A stretch of DNA of 64,000 bases from Azohydromonas australica DSM 1124 (GTDB taxonomy: Bacteria > Pseudomonadota > Gammaproteobacteria > Burkholderiales > Burkholderiaceae_C), in contig NZ_KE387207.1 in assembly GCF_000430725.1 (NCBI RefSeq), forward strand, positions 134,577 to 198,576. Reading direction: 5' to 3'. The notes below the pieces were generated by a model that saw only the letters and a list, made by a program, of their open reading frames with translations, was not told the origin of the DNA and ran no database searches. The position numbers and the translations under genes are program-made. Each line of letters starts with the position of its first letter. The first letter of the stretch is position 1. Below, one piece after another: positions 1-7,482 of this stretch.

Positions 1-514
1 CCATCTTCAGGCTCTGCTGGAACAGCAGCCCGCACAGGTGCGAGGCAGCGCCCAGGCCGGCGTGCGCCAGGTTGACCTTGCCCTGGTTGTCCTTGAGCCA
101 CTTCTGCAGCTCGGCCCAGTTGTTGGCCGGCAGCCCGGACTTGCCGATCACGGTCATCGGCACCTCGTTGATCAGGCCCAGGTACTCGAAGTCCTCCACG
201 GGCTTGAACGACAGGCTGCGGTACAGCGCCGGCGAGGTCGCCATGCCGACGTGGTGCAGCAGCAGCGTGTAGCCGTCCGGCGCGGCCTTGGCGACCTTGG
301 CCGCACCCAGCGTGCCGCCGGCGCCGCCGACGTTCTCGATGACGATCGTCGCCTTCAGCGGGCCGCGCAGTGCCTCGGCCAGGTCGCGCGCGACCTTGTC
401 GGTGGGTCCGCCCGCGGCGAAGGGCACGATGATCGTGACGGGCTTCTCGGGGTACTCCGCCAGCGCGGCCGAGGTGGCGGCCAACGCCATGGTGGCGAAC
501 AGGAACTTCTTCAT
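1..514 (-). CDS. Bug/TctC-type tripartite tricarboxylate transporter receptor (partial)
   Basis: Only the first 171 or so residues lie in the window; the gene runs off the left edge, and full family members are about 320 residues. It starts with a clear Sec signal peptide (MKKFLFATMALAATSAALA, cut before EYPEKP). The mature start contains YPEKPVTIIVPFAAGG, the hallmark of Bug receptors, followed by GPTDKVARDLAEAL and later DGYTLLLHHVGMAT. These periplasmic proteins bind carboxylates or other small acids and usually serve TctAB-type permeases or act as orphans. It lies 100 bp downstream of the PaaK-like gene on the same strand, so it could be the last gene of that operon or separate. The ligand cannot be told from sequence. 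Confidence 0.85.
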   Translation of the reverse strand, partial: MKKFLFATMALAATSAALAEYPEKPVTIIVPFAAGGPTDKVARDLAEALRGPLKATIVIENVGGAGGTLGAAKVAKAAPDGYTLLLHHVGMATSPALYRSLSFKPVEDFEYLGLINEVPMTVIGKSGLPANNWAELQKWLKDNQGKVNLAHAGLGAASHLCGLLFQQSLKM

Positions 515-615
515 GGGGACTACCTCAGGATGAGAAACGGCAGGCCGCGGTGGCTGGGAAAGTCCGCCGCGCGTCGGTTGCGTATCGGTCGCGGCGGCGG
601 CAACTTGAGCCAGCC

Positions 616-1881
616 TCACTCGTAACGGCGGCTGTCCTCGATCACTTTGCCGTCATTGGGCAGGCTGCCCGGCGTGCACAGCTCCACCTCGGCCCTCAGC
701 TTCGTGACTTCACGCACGCTGGCTGCCAGCAGTTGAGCCAGCTCCTGCGCCTGGGGTTCCGTGACTTCCGCGCGCAGCAGCAGTTTTTCCGCCGCCGGCT
801 CGCCGCTGACGACCAGCCGCAGCCGCCCCAGCCCCGGATGGCGCTGCGCCACCTGCGCCAGCTGTCCCGGGTGCACGAACATGCCGCGCACCTTGGTCGC
901 CTGGTCCGCGCGGCCCAGCCAGCCGCGCAGGCGCACGTTGCTGCGCCCGCTGGGGCAGGCGCCCGGCAGCACGGCCGAGAGGTCGCCGGTGCCGAAGCGG
1001 ATGAGCGGGTAGTCGGGGTTGAGCGTGGTCACCACGACCTCGCCGATCTCGCCCTCGGCCACCGGCTCGCTGCCGCCGGGCTGCACGATCTCCACGATCA
1101 CGCCTTCGTCCACCACCAGCCCCTGGCGCGCGGCGGTCTCGTAGGCGATGAGCCCCAGGTCCGCCGTGGCGTAGCACTGGAAGGCCTGCACGCCGCGCGC
1201 GGCGAACCACGCCTGCAGCGAGGGCGGGCAGGCCTCGCCGCTGACCAGTGCCTTGGTGAGCTGCGGCAACGCGGTGCCTTGCTCCGCCGCCCGCTCCAGC
1301 AGGATCTTCAGGAAGCTCGGGGTGCCGACGTAGCCGTGCGCACCCAGCTCGGCCAGGGCCTGCAGCTGCAGCTCGGTGTTGCCCACGCCGCCGGGAAACA
1401 CCGTGCAGCCCAGCGCGTGGGCGCCGGTCTCCATGATCGAGCCTGCCGGCGTGAGGTGGTAGCTGAAGCTGTTGTGCAGCAGGTCGCCGCTCCTGAAGCC
1501 CGCGGCGAAGAGCGCGCGCGCCATGCGCCACCAGTCCGGCGCCGTACCCTCGGGCTCGTACAGCGGCCCGGGCGACTGGAACACGCGCCGCGCCCCGCCG
1601 GGGCGCGGCAGGCCGTTCCAGCCGATGGCGGCGAAGCCGCCGAAGGGGTCGCCGTGGCGGCGCTCGCGCTGGCGCTGCAGCAGCTCGGACTTGCGCAGCA
1701 CCGGCAGCTGCGCCAGCGCCGCGCGGCTGCCCACGTCCTGCGGCTGCACGCCGGCCAGCAGCTCGGCCGCGGCGCTGCTGTGCGCCTGCGCGCGGGCCAC
1801 CACCTGGGGCAGCGCCGCCATCAGCGCCGCTTCGCGCGCGCCCGGATCGCGCGTTTCCAGCGCGTCGTAGAACTCACTCAT
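616..1881 (-). CDS. Phenylacetate-CoA ligase-like adenylate-forming enzyme (PaaK-like)
   Basis: A 421-residue protein of the PaaK branch of ANL enzymes, expected to activate a carboxylic acid with ATP and CoA in the cytoplasm. Visible landmarks are YVGTPSFLKILLE (about residue 185), SGEACPP, QCYATADLGLIAYE, GEIGEVVVTTLNPDYPLIRFGTGDLS (split here: GEIGEVVVTTLNPDYPLIRF, then GTGDLS) and the C-terminal lysine loop LPNDGKVIEDSRRYE. The usual glycine-rich SSGTTG phosphate loop is replaced by FQSPGPLYEPEG, so ATP handling may differ from classical PaaK. The ATG at 1881 was chosen because it overlaps the stop of the upstream gene (ATGAGTGA); an in-frame ATG at 1965 lies inside that gene. It is the last clear member of the liv-type operon. 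The substrate is unknown. Confidence 0.8.
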   Translation of the reverse strand: MSEFYDALETRDPGAREAALMAALPQVVARAQAHSSAAAELLAGVQPQDVGSRAALAQLPVLRKSELLQRQRERRHGDPFGGFAAIGWNGLPRPGGARRVFQSPGPLYEPEGTAPDWWRMARALFAAGFRSGDLLHNSFSYHLTPAGSIMETGAHALGCTVFPGGVGNTELQLQALAELGAHGYVGTPSFLKILLERAAEQGTALPQLTKALVSGEACPPSLQAWFAARGVQAFQCYATADLGLIAYETAARQGLVVDEGVIVEIVQPGGSEPVAEGEIGEVVVTTLNPDYPLIRFGTGDLSAVLPGACPSGRSNVRLRGWLGRADQATKVRGMFVHPGQLAQVAQRHPGLGRLRLVVSGEPAAEKLLLRAEVTEPQAQELAQLLAASVREVTKLRAEVELCTPGSLPNDGKVIEDSRRYE

Positions 1882-2167
1882 CCCGGTCTCCCCAGCGTGC
1901 GAGCTCACGTTTGAGCTCGGCGACGAAATCGCGCAGCGCGGCGCCGTCCTTGATGCTCTTCTCAATCCATTGCGGGCTGCGGGCCGGCTCGCGCACGCGG
2001 GCCGCCTTGAGCGCCGCGCCGTCGAGCGCCACGCGCGCCACGGGCTGGCCGCGGCGTTCGAAGCGGCCCTCGCGCTCCGTCAGGCCCAGGCCGCGCAGCT
2101 CGCGCTGCAGGCGCTGCAATCCCTCCTCGGGCTTGAAGGGGGGCGGGGCGAAGATGTCGTCGCTCAT
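1874..2167 (-). CDS. Conserved hypothetical 97-residue protein in the liv/CoA-ligase operon
   Basis: A small, charged, soluble protein with no signal peptide or membrane segment. The N-terminus is MSDDIFAPPPFKPEEGLQRL, followed by basic and acidic helices, and it ends in LKRELARWGDRDE. It sits 24 bp after livF and overlaps the start of the PaaK-like ligase by 8 bp, so it is almost certainly translated with them. No family is recognised. Its constant coupling to the ligase start suggests a role with that enzyme or with the transporter, which is an inference from position only. Confidence 0.7.
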   Translation of the reverse strand: MSDDIFAPPPFKPEEGLQRLQRELRGLGLTEREGRFERRGQPVARVALDGAALKAARVREPARSPQWIEKSIKDGAALRDFVAELKRELARWGDRDE

Positions 2168-2191
2168 GGCGCAGCTCCCGTGCTGCGGGCG

Positions 2192-2998
2192 TCAGGCCAG
2201 CCAGCGCTTGCGGCGCTTGTAGCTCTTGACGTCCTTGAAACTCTTGCGGTCGCCGCCGCCCACGCCGAGGTAGAACTCCTTGACGTCCTCGTTCTCGCGC
2301 AGGGCCTTGGCCTCGCCGTCCATGACGATGCGGCCGCTTTCCATGATGTAGCCGTAGTCGGCGTAGCGCAGCGCCATGTTGGTGTTCTGCTCGGCCAGCA
2401 GGAAGGTCGTGCCCTCCTTGGCGTTGAGGTCCTTCACGATCTCGAACACCTCCTCGACGATCTGCGGCGCCAGGCCCATCGAGGGCTCGTCGAGCAGCAC
2501 CATCTTCGGGTTGGCCATCAGCGCGCGGCCGATGGCGCACATCTGCTGCTCGCCGCCGGAGGTGTAGGCCGCCTGCGAGCCGCGCCGCGTTTTCAGGCGC
2601 GGGAAGTAGGCGTAGACCTTCTCCAGCGTCTGCGCCACCGAGGCCTTGCCGTCGCGCCGGGTGTAGGCGCCGGTCATGAGGTTCTCCTCGATGGTGAGGT
2701 GCGCGAAGCAGTGCCGCCCCTCCATCACCTGGATCACCCCGCGCTCGACCATGGCCGCGGGCGTGAGCTTCTCGATGCGCTCGCCGCGCAGCTCGATGGT
2801 GCCCTTGGTGACCTCGCCGCGCTCGCCTTCGAGCAGGTTGGAGATGGCGCGCAGCGTGGTGGTCTTGCCGGCGCCGTTGCCGCCGAGCAGCGCGACGATG
2901 CGGCCTTCGGGTATCTGCAGCGACACGCCCTTGAGCACCAGGATGACGTGGTTGTAGATGACCTCGATGCTGTTGACGTTGAGCAGCGGTGGGGACAT
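2192..2998 (-). CDS. livF: Branched-chain amino acid-type ABC transporter ATP-binding protein LivF
   Basis: A 268-residue ABC ATPase of the HAAT family. Walker A is GGNGAGKTTT (about residue 40), the signature is TSGGEQQMCAIGRAL, Walker B is MVLLDEPSMGLAP, and the H-loop region is FLLAEQNTNMAL, which are typical LivF features. The last 20 residues are unusually basic (KSYKRRKRWLA). It pairs with LivG to power import through LivHM. Note that livF and its receptor gene lie downstream of livM, whereas livG lies at the other end of the permease genes. The true substrate may be an organic acid rather than leucine, because two CoA ligases share the operon. Confidence 0.93.
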   Translation of the reverse strand: MSPPLLNVNSIEVIYNHVILVLKGVSLQIPEGRIVALLGGNGAGKTTTLRAISNLLEGERGEVTKGTIELRGERIEKLTPAAMVERGVIQVMEGRHCFAHLTIEENLMTGAYTRRDGKASVAQTLEKVYAYFPRLKTRRGSQAAYTSGGEQQMCAIGRALMANPKMVLLDEPSMGLAPQIVEEVFEIVKDLNAKEGTTFLLAEQNTNMALRYADYGYIMESGRIVMDGEAKALRENEDVKEFYLGVGGGDRKSFKDVKSYKRRKRWLA

Positions 2999-3096
2999 GG
3001 CGGAAGGGGGCAGGGTGGTTGGCGGGAGGCTCCCGCCCGGGCCGGGCCCGGACGGAAGCCTTTCAGGGCCTGGGCGGCCTCAGGCCGTCAGGCGCA

Positions 3097-4443
3097 TCAG
3101 GCGCCGCTCTGGCAGTCCTCGGGCGGACGGCGGGTGAGCTTCTTCTCCGCGGCGTACTTGTCCGCGGCGGCCTTCACCAGCGGCTTGGAGATCTGCTCGT
3201 CGGCCTGGTACCAGTCGGAGCTGAAGTTCCACTTGCTGCCGTCCCAGGTGTGCACGCGCACCCAGCTGGAGCCCATGTGGTCGGTGCAGGAGGTGCTCAG
3301 CGGGCGCATCACGCCCGAGAGGCCCAGCGCGTCGAGCTTCTTCTGGTCCAGCGACAGGTTCTCCAGGCCCCAGCGCACCTGCTCGGCCGTCATGACCTTG
3401 CCCTTGCCGAAGCGCTCCTGGGCGCGGCGCACGGCCTCCACGCCCAGCATCTGGATGATCACGCCGCGCATGTACAGCACCGAGCCGACCTCGTCGCGCG
3501 GGCCCGAGCCCTGGCCCTTGTCGTGCACGTGCTTGAGGATGTCCTGCACCACCTTGAACTGCTGGCCCGACGGGTTGAGCGCCAGCGCGCTGTAGCCCTT
3601 GGCGCCTTCGCCCACGTCCTTCACGTCGGGCTCGGCGCCGGCCCACCACACGCCGAACATCTTCTCGCGCGGGTAGCCCGTGGCCTGCGCCTCCTTCAGC
3701 GCGGTGGAGTTCATCACGCCCCAGCCCCACAGCAGCACGTAGTCCGGACGGCTCTGGCGCACCTGCAGCCAGGCCGACTTCTGCTCCACGCCCGGGGCCG
3801 TCACGGGGATGAGCTGCAGGTCGAAGCCGTGCATCTTGGCGCGCTCCTGCAGCAGCGGGATGGGCTCCTTGCCGAAGGGGCTGTCGTGGTAGACCAGCCC
3901 GATCTTCTTGCCCTTGAGCTTGTCCAGGCCGCCTTCCTTCTTGCCGAGGTGCTGGATCAGCGCGTCGGCGCCGGTCCAGTAGCTGCCCATGAGCGGGAAG
4001 TTCCACTTGAACACGCCGCCGTCCTGCGAGGCCGCCAGGCCGTAGCCCAGCGTGATCAGCGGGATCTTGTCCGTGGGCGCCTTGTCGGTCAGCGCGAAGG
4101 TGATGCCAGTGGACTGCGGGTCGAAGAGCGTGTTGGTCTTGCCCTTGAGCCGCTCGTAGCACTCCACGCCCTTGTCAGTGGCGTAGCCGGTCTCGCACTC
4201 CTCGAAGGCGATCTTCACGCCGTTGATGCCGCCATCGCGGGCGTTGATCATCTTCAGGTAGTCCTGCTTGCCGTTGGCCCAGGGCGTGCCGTTGGGCGCG
4301 TAGGCGCCGGTACGGTAGACCAGCAGCGGGAAGAACTGTTCCTTGGCCTGGGCCTGGGCGTCGGTGCTGCCGAAGGTGCCAGCCAGCGTTGCGGACACGG
4401 CCGCGGCGGCCAGGGCGAGCGAACGGATGCGGGAAAGCTTCAT
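3097..4443 (-). CDS. HAAT-family periplasmic substrate-binding protein (LivK-like)
   Basis: A 448-residue Leu/Ile/Val-type receptor with an N-terminal signal peptide (MKLSRIRSLALAAAAVSATL, cut near AQA). It is longer than E. coli LivK (about 370), as is usual for receptors found beside acyl-CoA synthetase genes. Recognisable segments are KQDYLKMINARDGGINGVKI, KIGLVYHDSPFGKEPIPLLQ, RPDYVLLWGWGVMNSTALKE and, near the C-terminus, WVRVHTWDGSKWNFSSDWY. It delivers ligand to LivHM in the periplasm. It lies 85 bp after livM and 98 bp before livF. Specificity cannot be read from the sequence; aromatic or other carboxylates are plausible given the linked ligases. Confidence 0.9.
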   Translation of the reverse strand: MKLSRIRSLALAAAAVSATLAGTFGSTDAQAQAKEQFFPLLVYRTGAYAPNGTPWANGKQDYLKMINARDGGINGVKIAFEECETGYATDKGVECYERLKGKTNTLFDPQSTGITFALTDKAPTDKIPLITLGYGLAASQDGGVFKWNFPLMGSYWTGADALIQHLGKKEGGLDKLKGKKIGLVYHDSPFGKEPIPLLQERAKMHGFDLQLIPVTAPGVEQKSAWLQVRQSRPDYVLLWGWGVMNSTALKEAQATGYPREKMFGVWWAGAEPDVKDVGEGAKGYSALALNPSGQQFKVVQDILKHVHDKGQGSGPRDEVGSVLYMRGVIIQMLGVEAVRRAQERFGKGKVMTAEQVRWGLENLSLDQKKLDALGLSGVMRPLSTSCTDHMGSSWVRVHTWDGSKWNFSSDWYQADEQISKPLVKAAADKYAAEKKLTRRPPEDCQSGA

Positions 4444-4528
4444 GACAAGTCTCCTCTGGAGTTGCGGCGCACTCTAGGGTGCGGTGTTCAGGACGGTTGC
4501 CGAAGGGAGCGCGCGAAGAAGGCGCGCC

Positions 4529-5605
4529 TCAGTGCGGGAAGGGCCACAGGCGCAGCTTCTCCTTGGCGGTGGACCACAGCCGGGCGATGCCGTGCGGCTC
4601 CACGATCAGGAAGAAGACGATGAGGCCGCCGAAGATCATGAATTCGAGGTGGCTCAGCACGGCGGTGTCCACGTGCAGCCCCACCAGCGCGCCCAGCGTG
4701 GGCAGCGTGTTGGTCAGCACGATGGGCAGCACGACGATGAAGGCCGCGCCGAAGAAGCTGCCCATGATCGAGCCCAGCCCGCCGATGATCACCATGAACA
4801 GCAGCTGGAACGAGCGGTCAATGTTGAAGGCCGCCGGCTCCCACGAGCCCAGGTGCACGAAGCCCCACAGCGCGCCGGCCACGCCCACGATGAAGGAGCT
4901 CACCGCGAAGGCGCTGAGCTTGGCGTACACGGGGCGAATGCCGATCACGCTGGCCGCCACGTCCATGTCGCGGATGGCCATCCATTCGCGCCCGATGGCG
5001 CCGCGCACCAGGTTCTTGGCCAGCAGCGCGAACACGCACAGCAGCGCCAGGCAGAACAGGTACTTCTGCACCGGCGTCTCCAGCGGCAGCCCGAACAGGT
5101 TCAGCCCCGCCACGCTCACCGAGCCCGAGGACGAGCCGTTGGTCACCCAGCCCAGGCGCAGGCAGGCCCAGTCCACGAAGAACTGCGCCGCCAGCGTCGC
5201 CACCGCCAGGTACAGGCCCTTGATGCGCAGCGAGGGGATGCCGAAGAGCACGCCCACGGCCGTGGCGCTCAGGCCCCCGCCCAGCAGCGACAGCAGCAGC
5301 GGCATGCCTTCGAAGCGCACGTGGAAGTTGTAGGCCGCGTAGGCGCCCACGGCCATGAACGCGCCCGTGCCCAGCGAGATCTGCCCGCAGTAGCCCACCA
5401 GGATGTTCAGCCCCAGCGCGGCCAGCGCCAGGATCAGGAAGGGGATCAGCACGGCACGGAACAGGTACTCCGGCGCCACCGCCGGCACGGCGACGAAGGC
5501 CAGCGCGACGAGGGCCAGGATGGCCCAGCGGTCCTGTGCGATCGGGAAGATCTGCTGGTCGGCCTGGTAGCTGGCCTTGAACTGGCCGTTCTCGCGGTAG
5601 AGCAT
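4529..5605 (-). CDS. livM: Branched-chain amino acid-type ABC transporter permease LivM
   Basis: A 358-residue multi-spanning inner-membrane permease. Hydrophobic segments include WAILALVALAFVAVPAVA, LIPFLILALAALGLNILVGY and FLALLCVFALLAKNL-like stretches. The typical LivM motif LNILVGYCGQISLGTGAFMA is near residue 85, and the EAA-like cytoplasmic loop lies around GREWMAIRDMDVAASVIGIR. The C-terminus ends in LIVEPHGIARLWSTAKEKLR. It forms the transmembrane pore with LivH, whose stop lies 20 bp upstream. Confidence 0.93.
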   Translation of the reverse strand: MLYRENGQFKASYQADQQIFPIAQDRWAILALVALAFVAVPAVAPEYLFRAVLIPFLILALAALGLNILVGYCGQISLGTGAFMAVGAYAAYNFHVRFEGMPLLLSLLGGGLSATAVGVLFGIPSLRIKGLYLAVATLAAQFFVDWACLRLGWVTNGSSSGSVSVAGLNLFGLPLETPVQKYLFCLALLCVFALLAKNLVRGAIGREWMAIRDMDVAASVIGIRPVYAKLSAFAVSSFIVGVAGALWGFVHLGSWEPAAFNIDRSFQLLFMVIIGGLGSIMGSFFGAAFIVVLPIVLTNTLPTLGALVGLHVDTAVLSHLEFMIFGGLIVFFLIVEPHGIARLWSTAKEKLRLWPFPH

Positions 5606-5624
5606 GGTTCTTCTCCTTGTAGGC

Positions 5625-6554
5625 TCAGACGCGGTCGATGATCTTTTCGCCGAACAGGCCCTGCGGGCGCACCAGCAGGAACAGCAGCGCCAGCACGTAG
5701 GCGAACCAGATCTCGATGCCCCCGCCCAGCAGCGGGCCGATGTAGACCTCCGAGAGCTTCTCGCCCACGCCGATGATCAGCCCGCCCAGGATGGCGCCGG
5801 GCACCGAGGTCAGCCCGCCCAGGATCACCACCGGCAGCGCCTTGAGCGCCACCAGCGACAGCGAGAACTGCACGCCCAGCTTGGAGCCCCAGATGATCCC
5901 GGCCACCAGCGCCACGAAGCCCGCCACGGTCCAGACGATGATCCAGATGCGCGACAGCGGGATGCCGATGGACTGCGCCGCCTGGTGGTCGTCGGCCACC
6001 GCGCGCAGCGCGCGGCCCGTGCCCGTCTTCTGGAAGAACAGCGACAGCACCGCCACCAGCGCCGCGGCGATCAGCGCGGCGTAGAGGTCCTCCTTGTTGA
6101 GCAGCACGCCGCCCTCGAAGAAGCTCTCCAGCACGAAGATCGGGTCCTTGGGCATGCCCACGTCGATCTTGTAGATGTCCGAGCCGAAGAGCGTCTGGCC
6201 GAAGCCGTCGAGGAAGTAGGTGATGCCCAGCGTGGCCATCAGCAGCGTGATGCCCTCCTGGTTCACCAGCTTGCCCAGCACCAGGCGCTCGATGGCCCAG
6301 GCCACCGCCGCCATCACCGCCAGCGCGCAGCCGAAGGCCAGCAGGTTGGCCAGCAGCCGGCTCTCGAAGCCCAGCAGCTTGGGCAGCCACTCGGCGAAGC
6401 GCGCCATCGCCAGCGCCGCGAACAGCACCATCGCGCCCTGCGCGAAGTTGAAGACGCCGCTGGCCTTGTAGATGAGCACGAAACCCAGCGCAATCAGCGC
6501 GTAGAGCATGCCGGCCATCAGCCCGCCGGTGAGCGTTTCCAGAAAGAAGCCCAT
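5625..6554 (-). CDS. livH: Branched-chain amino acid-type ABC transporter permease LivH
   Basis: A 309-residue integral membrane permease beginning MGFFLETLTGGLMAGMLYAL. The start at 6554 was preferred over an ATG 39 bp upstream because it puts the first hydrophobic segment at the usual place for LivH. Characteristic motifs are YALIALGFVLIYKASGVFNF (residues about 19-38), GITYFLDGFGQTLFG, and the cytoplasmic loop RALRAVADDHQAAQSIGIPL. It heterodimerises with LivM and is energised by LivG and LivF. It lies 70 bp after livG and 20 bp before livM. Confidence 0.93.
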   Translation of the reverse strand: MGFFLETLTGGLMAGMLYALIALGFVLIYKASGVFNFAQGAMVLFAALAMARFAEWLPKLLGFESRLLANLLAFGCALAVMAAVAWAIERLVLGKLVNQEGITLLMATLGITYFLDGFGQTLFGSDIYKIDVGMPKDPIFVLESFFEGGVLLNKEDLYAALIAAALVAVLSLFFQKTGTGRALRAVADDHQAAQSIGIPLSRIWIIVWTVAGFVALVAGIIWGSKLGVQFSLSLVALKALPVVILGGLTSVPGAILGGLIIGVGEKLSEVYIGPLLGGGIEIWFAYVLALLFLLVRPQGLFGEKIIDRV

Positions 6555-6624
6555 GGTCTCCTCGATGCGTGGTGTCCGGTGCGCCGCGCGCACGGCGCGG
6601 CCCGGGAGCTTGTCGTTGTGGTCG

Positions 6625-7482
6625 TCAGTGCGAGGTGCCGAGGTAGGCGCGGATCACGTCCTCGTTGCGCCGCACCTCGTCGGGCGGGCCGTCGCCGATC
6701 TTCTTGCCGTAGTCGAGCACCACCACGCGGTCGGAGATGTCCATCACCACGCCCATGTCGTGCTCGATCAGCACGATGGTGGTGCCGAACTCGTCGTTGA
6801 CGTCCAGGATGAAGCGGCACATGTCCTGTTTCTCCTCGACGTTCATGCCCGCCATGGGCTCGTCGAGCAGCAGCACCGAGGGCTCCATCGCCAGCGCGCG
6901 GCCCAGGTCCACGCGCTTCTGCAGCCCGTAGGGCAGGCGGCCCACGGGGGTCTTGCGCCAGGGCTGGATTTCCAGGAAGTCGATGATCCGCTCCACCGCC
7001 GCGCGGTGCTCCATCTCCTCGCGCTGCGCCGGGCCCAGCCTCAGCGCCTGCTGGAACAGGTTGCTCTTCATGCGCAGGGTGCGCCCGGTCATGATGTTGT
7101 CCAGCACGCTCATGCCCTTGAACAGCGCGAGGTTCTGGAAGGTCCGGGCCACGCCCGCCTCGGCCACCTGGCGCGGGTTCATGTTGCGAAAGCTCTGGCC
7201 GCGCAGCGTGATGGAGCCTTCCTGCGGCTGGTACACGCCGTTGATGCAGTTGAGCATCGAGCTCTTGCCGGCGCCGTTGGGGCCGATGATCGAGCGGATC
7301 TCGTGCTCCCGCACGTCGAAGCTGATGTCGGTGAGCGCCTTCACGCCGCCGAAGCGCAGCGTGATGTGGCTCACCGCCAGGATCACGTCGCCGATGCGCT
7401 TGCCCGGCGCGGGCTCCAGCCCGGGCGGGGTCAGTGCGGTGTCGGGCTGGGCGAGCAGCTCAGAGCTGACGATGGCGTTCAT
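6625..7482 (-). CDS. livG: Branched-chain amino acid-type ABC transporter ATP-binding protein LivG
   Basis: A 285-residue ABC ATPase. After a 30-residue leader the ABC domain starts at VILAVSHITLRFGGVKALTD. Walker A is GPNGAGKSSMLN (about residue 65), the signature region is LPYGLQKRVDLGRALAMEPS, Walker B is LLLDEPMAGMN, and the H-loop is IEHDMGVVMDISDRVVVLDY. The signature has YGLQKR in place of LSGGQ, as in LivG proteins of this transporter group. Its ATG shares one base with the stop of the upstream acyl-CoA synthetase (TGATG), indicating translational coupling of the ligase and the transporter. Confidence 0.93.
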   Translation of the reverse strand: MNAIVSSELLAQPDTALTPPGLEPAPGKRIGDVILAVSHITLRFGGVKALTDISFDVREHEIRSIIGPNGAGKSSMLNCINGVYQPQEGSITLRGQSFRNMNPRQVAEAGVARTFQNLALFKGMSVLDNIMTGRTLRMKSNLFQQALRLGPAQREEMEHRAAVERIIDFLEIQPWRKTPVGRLPYGLQKRVDLGRALAMEPSVLLLDEPMAGMNVEEKQDMCRFILDVNDEFGTTIVLIEHDMGVVMDISDRVVVLDYGKKIGDGPPDEVRRNEDVIRAYLGTSH

